64,000 bases of DNA from assembly GCF_003144095.1 (NCBI RefSeq), contig NZ_NSKH01000018.1, forward strand, positions 2,385,541-2,449,540, read 5' to 3'. Origin of the DNA: Streptomyces sp. ICBB 8177 (lineage in GTDB: Bacteria > Actinomycetota > Actinomycetes > Streptomycetales > Streptomycetaceae). The notes below the pieces were generated by a model. That model searched no databases, was not told the origin of the DNA, and saw only the letters and a list, made by a program, of their open reading frames with translations. The position numbers and the translations under genes were made by a program. This document shows positions 43,523-51,354 of this stretch, one piece after another (position 1 is the first letter of the stretch; each line of letters opens with the position of its first letter).

Positions 43523-45082
43523 TCAGGTCGAGCGGACCTTGTAGAGCACCTCGCCGTGCGGCCCCCGGGCGACTCGTTCGAGCGCCGGGTCGTGCGGCGA
43601 CAGACCGCCGTCCGAGGGGAAGGCGATCACCCACTTGACGTGGAACTCGCGCAGGATGGACAACTTCCGCGCGCGGGAGGTGGTCTTCTTGAAGAACAGC
43701 TTGGTGTCCTTCGTCCGCTTGGTCTGGTCCGGCAGGAAGAAGTCCGGGTAACCCGACTCCACGGTGTACGCCCCGTACGCCGGGGCCTGCCGCAGGGCGA
43801 AGTAGTCCTTTGTCATGATGGTGTCGCCCCAGGCCACGTCCTTGCGGATCCAGCCGTACCCGGCCCACAGCTTCTGCGACGGCACGTGCCGCATCGCCGA
43901 CGGCATCGCCGAGCGCCCTGCCACGTAGTTGAGCGTGCCGGCCTGCGCCCAGCAGCCGACCAGCAGCGCCGCCGCGGTGACCGGTACCAGCCAGCGGCGC
44001 ACCGCGGGCCCGCTCTCGCCCGCCACCTCGATGCCCAGCGCCAGCTGCGCGGAGATGAACACCGCGGGCAGGACGCGTCCGTAGGCGTACTGGCCGGTGA
44101 CGTCGCCCGCGAAGTAGACGAACGCGCCCATCGCGAAGAACAGCACCAGCGGGTCGCGCTGATCGCGCCGGAAGCGCAGCCCCAGCGCGACGACACCCAG
44201 CGCCAGCAGGCCGTAGTGCGACACCAGGTGCTCGTACAGCGGCTTGTGGACGGAGTTGAGCCCGCCCACGCCCAGCAGCCCGAAGAACGAGTAGTACGGC
44301 CACACCGCGAGGATCGCGACGGCGAGCGCCACGCCCGCGCCGAGCTTGTACCAGACCGCGCGCGCCGGCAGCGGTGTGCGGCCCAGCGCGATCGCCAGCA
44401 GCCCCAGCGAGGTCACCACACCGGTGAACTGGTGACTGAGCAGCACCACCGCGAGCACCACGCCGAGCGCCAGGTAGCGCACCCAGCCCCAGTCGGCCGC
44501 CAGCGCCCTGCGCAGCAGCGCCCACAGGTGGAACGCCACACCGAGCGCGAAGCTGCTGGGGTAGGCCAGGCACAGGGCCAGCGAGGTCAGGCCGGTGAAG
44601 CCGCTCCAGGTGAACAGCCCCCAGCCGCACAGCAGCGCCAGGCAAAGGATCGACATGGCCACGGCGCCCTTGCGCGCGGTGAGCGTGCGCACGAACTGCC
44701 GTACACCGGTGACCAGCAGGACCAGGTTGATCGCGGCGGCGACGTGCAGCACCTGGAAGGTGGTCAGCCCGGTCACCTTGCCGAGCACCGCGAGGAACAG
44801 CATCCAGGGCGAGTAGTACGGGCTGGTCACGTCGGCGTTGACCAGCGGGTCGCCCGGATCCGACATGTCGTGCCGCAGACGCTCCAGGGTGGCCGCGTGG
44901 ATGCCCAGGTCGCCCGCCCACGGCAGGCGCACCGCCATCACGGCGAGCAGCACGACGACCAGCAGCGAGGCGGCCCCCGCGGCCTTGCGCAGGACGTCCG
45001 GCCGGACGCCGCCGGTCCCGCGCGGCGCGCGGGAGGGGTCGTCCGGCCGCACCTCGGCCCGGTCGTCAGCGGCGGCGCGCAC
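43523..45082 (-). CDS. Polytopic membrane protein, GT-C type glycosyltransferase candidate
   Basis: The 519-residue protein has roughly ten or more spans and a periplasmic C-terminal part from about residue 390 (AGYGWIRKDVAWGDTIMTKDYFA). The first outside loop, LPWAGDLGIHAATLERLRHDMSDPGDPLVNADVTSPYYSPWMLFLAVLGKVTG, has acidic residues in the place used by lipid-phosphate-sugar-dependent GT-C enzymes. Mannose from polyprenyl phosphate is a plausible donor because the synthase gene directly precedes it and overlaps it by 17 bp. I do not recognise a closer family. Confidence 0.72.
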   Translation of the reverse strand: MRAAADDRAEVRPDDPSRAPRGTGGVRPDVLRKAAGAASLLVVVLLAVMAVRLPWAGDLGIHAATLERLRHDMSDPGDPLVNADVTSPYYSPWMLFLAVLGKVTGLTTFQVLHVAAAINLVLLVTGVRQFVRTLTARKGAVAMSILCLALLCGWGLFTWSGFTGLTSLALCLAYPSSFALGVAFHLWALLRRALAADWGWVRYLALGVVLAVVLLSHQFTGVVTSLGLLAIALGRTPLPARAVWYKLGAGVALAVAILAVWPYYSFFGLLGVGGLNSVHKPLYEHLVSHYGLLALGVVALGLRFRRDQRDPLVLFFAMGAFVYFAGDVTGQYAYGRVLPAVFISAQLALGIEVAGESGPAVRRWLVPVTAAALLVGCWAQAGTLNYVAGRSAMPSAMRHVPSQKLWAGYGWIRKDVAWGDTIMTKDYFALRQAPAYGAYTVESGYPDFFLPDQTKRTKDTKLFFKKTTSRARKLSILREFHVKWVIAFPSDGGLSPHDPALERVARGPHGEVLYKVRST

Positions 45083-45893
45083 GGGAGTCCATCCGCAGCC
45101 GCCAGGGCAGGATCGCCGACTCCAGCTGGACGGCGAGCGTCATCTTCGAGGCGCCGATCTGCCGCTCCTCGAAGTGGATCGGGATCTCCACCCCGGTGCA
45201 ACCGGAGCGCACCGCCTGGTACTTCAGCTCCACCTGGAAGCTGTAGCCGTTGCTGCGCACCTGCGACAGCCGCATCGCGGTGACGGTGTCCGCGCGCCAC
45301 ATGCAAAAGCCCGCGGTGACGTCCCGCAGCCCGGTGCGCAGCACGGCGCTGACGTAGGCGTTGGCCCAGCGCGACAGCAGCCTGCGGTGCCAGCCCCACT
45401 CCTCGGCCAGCCGGCCGCCGCTGACGTAGCGGCTGCCGATCACGAACCCGGCGCCGGTGGACAGCGCGGCGCCCAGCATCTGCGGCACGTACTCCACCGG
45501 GTGGCTGCCGTCGGCGTCCATCTGGAGCACGTACGCGGCGCCGTCGGCCACCGCCTGGTCCATGCCCGCCGCGTAGGCGCGGCCCAGACCGTCCTTGGCG
45601 GTGCGGTGCAGCACGCTGACCCGCACCCGGCCGCCGGTGTTGTACCGCTCGGCCAGCCGCTCGGCGACCTCGCCGGTGCCGTCGGGACTGTTGTCGTCCA
45701 CCACGAGCAGCCGCAGGCCCGGCATGTCCAGGGCCATCAGCGCCTCGGCCATCCGCGGCAGGTTCTCCGCCTCGTTGTACGTGGGCATCACCACGGTGAG
45801 CGGGGTGCGGCCCCACTCGGCCGGGAGCGCCACCGGGCGGCGCAGGACGGCGGTGGGTGACTGCGCCGTCGCGGGGGTCGTTGTCGTAGTCAT
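45066..45893 (-). CDS. Polyprenyl-phosphate mannose synthase (DPM1-like GT2)
   Basis: The 275-residue protein should transfer mannose from GDP-mannose to polyprenyl phosphate at the inner membrane face. Family blocks are VVMPTYNEAENLPRMAEAL, VVDDNSPDGTGEVAERLA, KDGLGRAYAAGM, the metal site QMDADGSHP, VIGSRYVSGG and a C-terminal IPIHFEERQIGASKM. It has no membrane domain of its own, as in many actinobacterial Ppm1 catalytic domains. The adjacent nucleotidyltransferase could supply GDP-mannose. Confidence 0.9.
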   Translation of the reverse strand: MTTTTTPATAQSPTAVLRRPVALPAEWGRTPLTVVMPTYNEAENLPRMAEALMALDMPGLRLLVVDDNSPDGTGEVAERLAERYNTGGRVRVSVLHRTAKDGLGRAYAAGMDQAVADGAAYVLQMDADGSHPVEYVPQMLGAALSTGAGFVIGSRYVSGGRLAEEWGWHRRLLSRWANAYVSAVLRTGLRDVTAGFCMWRADTVTAMRLSQVRSNGYSFQVELKYQAVRSGCTGVEIPIHFEERQIGASKMTLAVQLESAILPWRLRMDSRARRR

Positions 45894-45947
45894 CAGCTCC
45901 GGGATTTTCTTCAGCGGGGTGCGGCCTTCGCGGCCGGGCGACAGGAC

Positions 45948-47027
45948 TCAGCAGTTGGGGGAGAAACGGATCGCCGCGTCGGGCAGCGTGGTGTTGCACC
46001 ACACCCGCGCACCGGCGAGCAGTTCGTTGTCGGAGCCCACCTCGGCGCCGTCGCCGACGACGGCGCCGTCCAGTACGGTACGCGCTCCGACCCGGGCGCC
46101 GGCACCCACCAGGCTGGCCCGCAGCTGGGCACCCGCCTCGATCCGGGCGCCGTCCAGCACCACGCAGCCGTCCACCACCGCGTCGGCGGCGACGTCGGCG
46201 CCCGCGCCGACGACCGTGCCGCCGGACAGCTTCGCGCCCTCGTCGACCCGGGCGCCGTCCAGCACCAGGTACTCACCGGTGCGGCCGGGCAGCGCGGGGG
46301 AGGGGACGAGGCCGCGCACCAGGTCGGCGGAGGCCTGGATGAGCGCGGCCGGACGGCCCAGGTCCATCCAGTAGGTGCGGTCGACCACGCCGTGCAGGTG
46401 GGCGCCGGAGGCCAGCAGGCCGGGGAAGGTCTCGCGCTCGACGGAGACCGGGCGGCCGGCCGGGATGGTGTCGATGACCGAGCGGCGGAAGACGTAGCAG
46501 CCCGCGTTGACCTGGTCGGTGACGATCTCCTCGGGGCGCTCCGGCTTCTCGGTGAAGGCCAGCACCCGGCCGCTTCCGTCGGTGGGGACCAGGCCGAAGG
46601 CGCTGGGGTCCTCGACCCGGGTCAGGTGGAGCGAGACGTCGGCGCCGGCCGCGCGGTGGCTGTCGACCAGGCCGGCGATGTCCAGACCGGTCAGGATGTC
46701 GCCGTTGAAGACCAGGACCGGCGCGTCGGGCGGGCAGGTCAGCGCCTCGGCGGCGTTGCGGATCGCGCCTGCGGTGCCCAGCGGCTCGGTCTCGTGGACG
46801 TAGGTGATCCGCAGGCCCAGCCGGGCGCCGTCGCCGAAGTAGGGCTCGAAGACCTCGGCGAGGTAGGACGTGGCGAGCACCACGTGGTCGACACCCGCGG
46901 CCCGCGCCCTGGCGAGCTGGTGCGCGAGGAAGGGCACTCCGGCGGTCGGAACCATCGGCTTCGGCGTGAATTCCGTAACCGGGCGCAGTCGGGAACCCTT
47001 CCCGCCGACCAGGAGGATCGCTTCCAC
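45948..47027 (-). CDS. Sugar-1-phosphate nucleotidyltransferase, probably mannose-1-phosphate guanylyltransferase
   Basis: The 359-residue protein starts with the pyrophosphorylase signature LLVGGKGSRLRPVTEFTPKPMVPTAG and has VFNGDILTG and YWMDLGRPAALIQA. A left-handed beta-helix of hexapeptide repeats follows (about residues 240-345: ARVDEGAKLSGGTVVGAGADVAADAVVDGCVVLDGARIEAGAQL). The nucleotide and sugar cannot be proved by sight. GDP-mannose is inferred from the mannose synthase gene 54 bp downstream. GTG 47027 follows GAGGTAA. Confidence 0.88.
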   Translation of the reverse strand: MEAILLVGGKGSRLRPVTEFTPKPMVPTAGVPFLAHQLARARAAGVDHVVLATSYLAEVFEPYFGDGARLGLRITYVHETEPLGTAGAIRNAAEALTCPPDAPVLVFNGDILTGLDIAGLVDSHRAAGADVSLHLTRVEDPSAFGLVPTDGSGRVLAFTEKPERPEEIVTDQVNAGCYVFRRSVIDTIPAGRPVSVERETFPGLLASGAHLHGVVDRTYWMDLGRPAALIQASADLVRGLVPSPALPGRTGEYLVLDGARVDEGAKLSGGTVVGAGADVAADAVVDGCVVLDGARIEAGAQLRASLVGAGARVGARTVLDGAVVGDGAEVGSDNELLAGARVWCNTTLPDAAIRFSPNC

Positions 47028-47152
47028 TGACTTACCTCATTCGTTGACTGACGTTGTGCGTCGTTGGAACGTCGATGTTTCGTTGTTACGTGCGTCGTTG
47101 TGCGTCACAGCATCCCGCACCGCGCGGGGTGCCCGCCCCCGGGGGCCGCCGG
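47028..47152 (-). other. AT-richer leader with iterated AACGA motifs
   Basis: Upstream of GTG 47027 the minus strand carries AACGA-type units several times. They include the direct repeat CGTTGTGCGTC on the plus strand at 47052-47062 and 47096-47106. It probably holds the promoter of the nucleotidyltransferase gene. Confidence 0.4.
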
Positions 47153-48463
47153 TCACGGTGAGTAGCGGAACCTCAGCAGGAGTCCGACCGCGTACATCCC
47201 GGCGAACAGCGCCCCCGAGCCGTACAGCGCGCCGCGCACCAACCGTGGCAGACCGCCCACCGCGACCGCCATGGGAAGCAGCGCGATCGGCAGGAACGGC
47301 AGCAGGAACCGCGGCTTGGACAGCGGCGAGCCCGGGGTGCCCACCGCCAGCACCCACACCCCGGCGAGCGCCAGGATCAGCACCCACGGCACCGTGCGGT
47401 CCAGCACCAGCGCCAGTACCGCGACGGCGGTCAGCAGCAGCAGCGCCAGCACGGCGATGCTGCGCACGTCCACCTCGCGGTAGGTCGCCACCCGCTTGAG
47501 GAAGTGCGCGGTGCCCCGGCCGAAGTCGAAGGACTGCCCCCAGGCCTTCTCCGCCTGGAACCAGCCGTCCAGCCGTCCGACCTGGGCCCCCAGGTAGAGC
47601 CAGCTGAAGACCAGCCCCAGCGGGGCCACCAGCGCGCAGACCACCGGCTTGCCCTGCCACCGCCACCGCCTCTCGCGCACCAGCTGCCGCAGCGCGGTCA
47701 CCACCACCACGCCGACCAGCACCGAGGCGGTCGGACGCAACGTGCCTGCCAGCGCCGTCAGCACTCCGGCGGCGAGCCACCTGCGGGCCAGCAGCGCCAC
47801 CAGTGCCCAGATGAGCACGGCGCTGAAGCACGCTTCGGAGTACGGCACCCACAGCGCGAAGGCGTACGGGTAGCAGGCCCACAGCGCCACGCACGCGTAT
47901 CCGGCGCGCCGGCCGCTCACCGAGGAGGCCAGGGTGTGGACGCCGGCCGCGGCGACCGCCGCCGCCGCCCAGGAGACCGCGACCGCCGCCCAGGTGAACG
48001 GCAGCCCGGTCAGATGGACCAGCCAGATCAGTCCCGGGTAGAGCGGGAAGAACGCGAGCGTGGACCAGGCCGGGCGGCCGTTCGGCCGGTAGCTCAGGTG
48101 GTGCGGGTAGCCGTGCTCGGCGACGCTCAGGTAGTTGGCGCTGTCCCAGCGGTGCAGTACGTGTTCCACCGAGTAGTGCAGGTGGTGGGAGAGCAGTAGC
48201 AGGACCGCGAAGCCCAGCGCGGCGATCGCCAGGTACAGACCGACCGCCCGGACGGCCTCGCGGCGGTCGAAGCGGACGGTCACCGGCTCCCGCCGGACCG
48301 CCGGCAGACGCAGCCGGGTCCGGACTCTCGCCAGGGCCCGGCCCAGTGGGCTGGTGGCGGCCTGTTCAGGGGGCGGCGGCGCAAGGTCGACCATGGATGG
48401 GCTTTCGTGCGTGGGCATACTCGGGGCGCTATCCAAGAGTGCTGCGGGAGCGGTTTGGTTCAT
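47153..48463 (-). CDS. PIG-V-like polytopic mannosyltransferase candidate
   Basis: The 436-residue protein has a cytoplasmic N terminus of about 75 residues and then eight to ten spans. After the first span it has HRWDSANYLSVAEHGY, which matches the W-D-x-x-x-Y-x-x-I-A-x-x-G-Y motif of PIG-V/GT76-type enzymes that use lipid-linked mannose outside the membrane. A later outside block, ALWACYPYAFALWVPYSEACF, is also typical. I start it at ATG 48463; ATG 48418 is an alternative. It is upstream of, and codirectional with, the nucleotidyltransferase gene. Confidence 0.8.
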   Translation of the reverse strand: MNQTAPAALLDSAPSMPTHESPSMVDLAPPPPEQAATSPLGRALARVRTRLRLPAVRREPVTVRFDRREAVRAVGLYLAIAALGFAVLLLLSHHLHYSVEHVLHRWDSANYLSVAEHGYPHHLSYRPNGRPAWSTLAFFPLYPGLIWLVHLTGLPFTWAAVAVSWAAAAVAAAGVHTLASSVSGRRAGYACVALWACYPYAFALWVPYSEACFSAVLIWALVALLARRWLAAGVLTALAGTLRPTASVLVGVVVVTALRQLVRERRWRWQGKPVVCALVAPLGLVFSWLYLGAQVGRLDGWFQAEKAWGQSFDFGRGTAHFLKRVATYREVDVRSIAVLALLLLTAVAVLALVLDRTVPWVLILALAGVWVLAVGTPGSPLSKPRFLLPFLPIALLPMAVAVGGLPRLVRGALYGSGALFAGMYAVGLLLRFRYSP

Positions 48464-48515
48464 CGACGTGACCACTCTCACCGTATTCACAGACGCGCGG
48501 CTCGTCCGGCACGAC

Positions 48516-48554
48516 GACGCGGACCCCGGGCCGAGTGGGCCCGGGGTCCGCGTC
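48516..48554 (-). terminator. Terminator of pyk
   Basis: A perfect 17-bp stem (48516-48532 with 48538-48554) with a 5-nt loop lies 14 nt behind the pyk stop. Confidence 0.85.
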
Positions 48555-48567
48555 ATGGGGCGTGCCG

Positions 48568-49998
48568 TCAGTCCGAGGTGCCGCCGCCCAGGTGGTGGAC
48601 GCGCACCAGGTTGGTGGTGCCGGGGACGCCGGGCGGGGAGCCCGCGGTGATGATCACCGTGTCGCCCTTGCCGTACGCGCTGAGCTTGAGCATCTCCTGG
48701 TCGACGAGGTCGACCATGGCGTCGGTGTGGTCGACGTGCTCGACCAGGTGGGTCTGCACGCCCCAGGTCAGGGCCAGCTGGTTGCGGGTCGCGGCGTCGG
48801 TGGTGAAGGCCAGCACCGGGACCGGGACGCGGTAGCGGGCCAGCCGCCGCGCGGTGTCACCTGATTTGGTGAACGCCACCAGCGTCTTGGCGTCCAGGAA
48901 GTCGGCCAGCTCGGCCGCCGCGCGGGCGACCGCGCCGCCCTGGGTACGCGGCTTCTTGCCCGGCGCAAGCGGCTCCAGGCCGCGCTTGAGCAGCTCGCCC
49001 TCGGCCGCCTCGACGATCCGGGCCATGGTCTTGACGGTCTCGATCGGATACTTGCCGACCGAGGACTCGGCCGACAGCATCACCGCGTCGGCGCCGTCCA
49101 GGATGGCGTTGGCCACGTCGGACGCCTCGGCGCGGGTGGGCCGGGAGGCGTGGATCATCGACTCCATCATCTGGGTCGCCACGATCACCGGCTTGGCGTT
49201 GCGGCGGCACAGCTCGACCAGCCGCTTCTGCACCACCGGGACCTTCTCCAGCGGGTACTCCACCGCGAGGTCGCCGCGGGCCACCATCACCGCGTCGAAC
49301 GCGGCGACGACGTCCTCCATGTTGTCCACCGCCTGCGGCTTCTCCACCTTGGCGATGACCGGGACCCGGCGGCCCTCCTCGTCCATGACGCGGTGCACGT
49401 CGCGCACGTCCTTGGCGTCCCGCACGAAGGACAGCGCGACCATGTCCGCGCCCATGCGCAGGGCGAACCGCAGGTCCTCGACGTCCTTCTCGGACAGGGC
49501 GGGGACGTTGACCGCGGCGCCGGGCAGGTTGATGCCCTTGTGGTCGGAGATGATGCCGCCCTCGACGACCAGGCAGCGCACCTGCGAGCCGTGCACCTCG
49601 ACCACGCGCAGCGCCACGTTGCCGTCGTTGATCAGCACCGGGTCGCCGGCGCTCACGTCGCCGGGCAGGCCCTTGTAGGTGGTGCCGCAGATGTGCTTGT
49701 CGCCCGCGACGTCGTCGGTGGTGATGGTGAACTCGTCGCCCGCCACCAGTTCCACGGGCCCGTCGGCGAAGGTCTCCAGGCGGATCTTGGGGCCCTGGAG
49801 GTCGGCCAGCACGCCGATGGCGCGGCCGGTCTCCTCGGCGACCTTGCGCACCCGGTGGTAGCGCTCCTCGTGCTCGGCGTGGGTGCCGTGGCTGAAGTTG
49901 AACCTGGCCACGTTCATCCCTGCCTCGGCCAGCGCCTTCAGCTGGTCGTAGGAGTCGACGGCGGGACCCAGGGTGCAGACGATTTTCGCTCGGCGCAT
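48568..49998 (-). CDS. pyk: Pyruvate kinase
   Basis: The 476-residue enzyme converts phosphoenolpyruvate and ADP to pyruvate and ATP. The start MRRAKIVCTLGPAVDSYDQL, NFSHGTHAEH, LADLQGPKIR, the inserted B domain, SEKDVEDLRFALRMGADMVALSFVR, VIAKVEKPQAV, MVARGDLAVE and ATQMMESMIHASRPTRAEASDVANAILDGADAVMLSAES are all present. The C-terminal domain keeps FTKSGDTARRLARYR, the region where allosteric ligands bind in relatives. ATG 49998 follows a TAGGAT hexamer by 7 nt. A 13-bp palindrome is just upstream. Confidence 0.96.
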   Translation of the reverse strand: MRRAKIVCTLGPAVDSYDQLKALAEAGMNVARFNFSHGTHAEHEERYHRVRKVAEETGRAIGVLADLQGPKIRLETFADGPVELVAGDEFTITTDDVAGDKHICGTTYKGLPGDVSAGDPVLINDGNVALRVVEVHGSQVRCLVVEGGIISDHKGINLPGAAVNVPALSEKDVEDLRFALRMGADMVALSFVRDAKDVRDVHRVMDEEGRRVPVIAKVEKPQAVDNMEDVVAAFDAVMVARGDLAVEYPLEKVPVVQKRLVELCRRNAKPVIVATQMMESMIHASRPTRAEASDVANAILDGADAVMLSAESSVGKYPIETVKTMARIVEAAEGELLKRGLEPLAPGKKPRTQGGAVARAAAELADFLDAKTLVAFTKSGDTARRLARYRVPVPVLAFTTDAATRNQLALTWGVQTHLVEHVDHTDAMVDLVDQEMLKLSAYGKGDTVIITAGSPPGVPGTTNLVRVHHLGGGTSD

Positions 49999-50005
49999 GT
50001 GGACG

Positions 50006-50035
50006 ATCCTATCGATATTTTGTTCCGGTCCGGAA
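50006..50035 (-). promoter_or_regulatory. pyk promoter region with 13-bp palindrome
   Basis: -10 TAGGAT (50011-50006) lies 7 nt before ATG 49998. The perfect palindrome TTCCGG-T-CCGGAA (50023-50035) covers the -35 area, so it is a candidate operator. Confidence 0.5.
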
Positions 50036-50081
50036 TATTCGGGGGAAACGGCTCCGGGCCGGCCGCTGTCTGTGCGGATGT

Positions 50082-51233
50082 CTAAGGGCGGACCAGCGAG
50101 TACGCCTGCTGGGCGATCTCCCGTTCCTCGTCGGTGGGGACGACGGCCACCGCGACCCGGCTGGTGTCGGTGGACACCAGCCGCTCCGCGCTGCCGCGCA
50201 CAGCATTGCGCACCGCGTCGATCTCGATGCCGAGGGGTTCGAGGCCGTCCAGGGCGGCCTCGCGCACCGCGGCCGAATTCTCGCCCACTCCGGCCGTGAA
50301 CGCGACCGCGTCCACCCGGCCGAGCACCGCGCAGTACGCGCCGACGTACTTGCGCAGCCGGTGCACGTAGACCTCGAACGCCAGCCGCGCGGCCTCGTCG
50401 CCCTCGGCCATCCGGCGGCCGATCTCGCGCATGTCGTTGTCCCCGCACAGCCCGAGCAGGCCGCTGCGCTTGTTCAGCAAGGTGTCGACCTGGTCCGGGG
50501 ACAGCCCCGCGACCCGGGTGAGGTGGAAGATCACCGCCGGGTCGAGGTCGCCGGAGCGGGTGCCCATCACCAGGCCCTCCAGCGGGGTCAGGCCCATCGA
50601 GGTGTCCACGCACACCCCGCCGCGCACCGCCGAGGCGGAGGCGCCGTTGCCCAGGTGCAGCACGATCACGTTGACCTCGGAGGGGTCCTTGCCCAGCAGC
50701 CGCGCGGTGCGGCGCGAGACGTAGGCGTGCGAGGTGCCGTGGAAGCCGTAGCGGCGGATGCCGTACTCGTCGGCGACCGTGCGGTCGATGGCGTAACGGG
50801 CGGCGGCCTGCGGCATCGTCGAGTGGAACGCGGTGTCGAAGACGGCGACCTGCGGCAGGTCGGGGCGCAGGCGCCGGGCGACTTCGATGCCGGTGAGGTT
50901 GGCGGGGTTGTGCAGCGGGGCGAGCGGGATCAGGTGCTCGATCTCGGCGACCACCTCGTCGGTGATCAGGGTGGGGTCGGTGAAGCGGGTGCCGCCGTGG
51001 ACCACGCGGTGGGCGATGGCGGCCAGGTCCGGGGAGTCGAGGCCCGCGCCGTGGGCGGCGAGTTCGTCCGCGACCCTCCTGAGGGCCTCGGTGTGGTCGG
51101 CGGGGCCCGCGGGCTCTCCGATGCGCTCGACGATGCCGGTGGCTTTGCGGGCCGCGTCCGCGGACATGTCGAGGAGTTGGTATTTCAGGCTGCTGCTGCC
51201 TGAGTTGAGGACGAGGACGTGGGTTGCGGTCAC
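50082..51233 (-). CDS. ackA: Acetate kinase
   Basis: The 383-residue ASKHA-fold enzyme makes ATP and acetate from acetyl phosphate. It begins VTATHVLVLNSGSSSLKYQ and carries HRVVHGG, FDTAFHSTMP, RYGFHGTSHAYVS, LHLGNGASASAV, SGDLDPAV and FTAGVGENSA, with the known catalytic and phosphate-binding residues in place. GTG 51233 was preferred over longer forms, which read into a repeat-like GC stretch. It lies 121 bp behind pta in the same direction, the usual acetate pathway pair. Confidence 0.95.
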   Translation of the reverse strand: MTATHVLVLNSGSSSLKYQLLDMSADAARKATGIVERIGEPAGPADHTEALRRVADELAAHGAGLDSPDLAAIAHRVVHGGTRFTDPTLITDEVVAEIEHLIPLAPLHNPANLTGIEVARRLRPDLPQVAVFDTAFHSTMPQAAARYAIDRTVADEYGIRRYGFHGTSHAYVSRRTARLLGKDPSEVNVIVLHLGNGASASAVRGGVCVDTSMGLTPLEGLVMGTRSGDLDPAVIFHLTRVAGLSPDQVDTLLNKRSGLLGLCGDNDMREIGRRMAEGDEAARLAFEVYVHRLRKYVGAYCAVLGRVDAVAFTAGVGENSAAVREAALDGLEPLGIEIDAVRNAVRGSAERLVSTDTSRVAVAVVPTDEEREIAQQAYSLVRP

Positions 51234-51354
51234 GTGTGTTGTTCCGGGGGTCTCGGGGGCGGGTGCGGGCCGGTGGTCGGTTGTGCCCACCCGTCCCGCC
51301 GGGGGGCACCCCCAGCGGTGGCCGGGGGAGGGACGACTGCCCACAACCCTGGTG

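Noticed and set aside
51234-51354. Repeat-like GC stretch between pta and ackA as a mobile or regulatory element
   Set aside because: GGGGGCACCCCCAGCGG-type sequence is seen, but I cannot define ends or another copy in the window.
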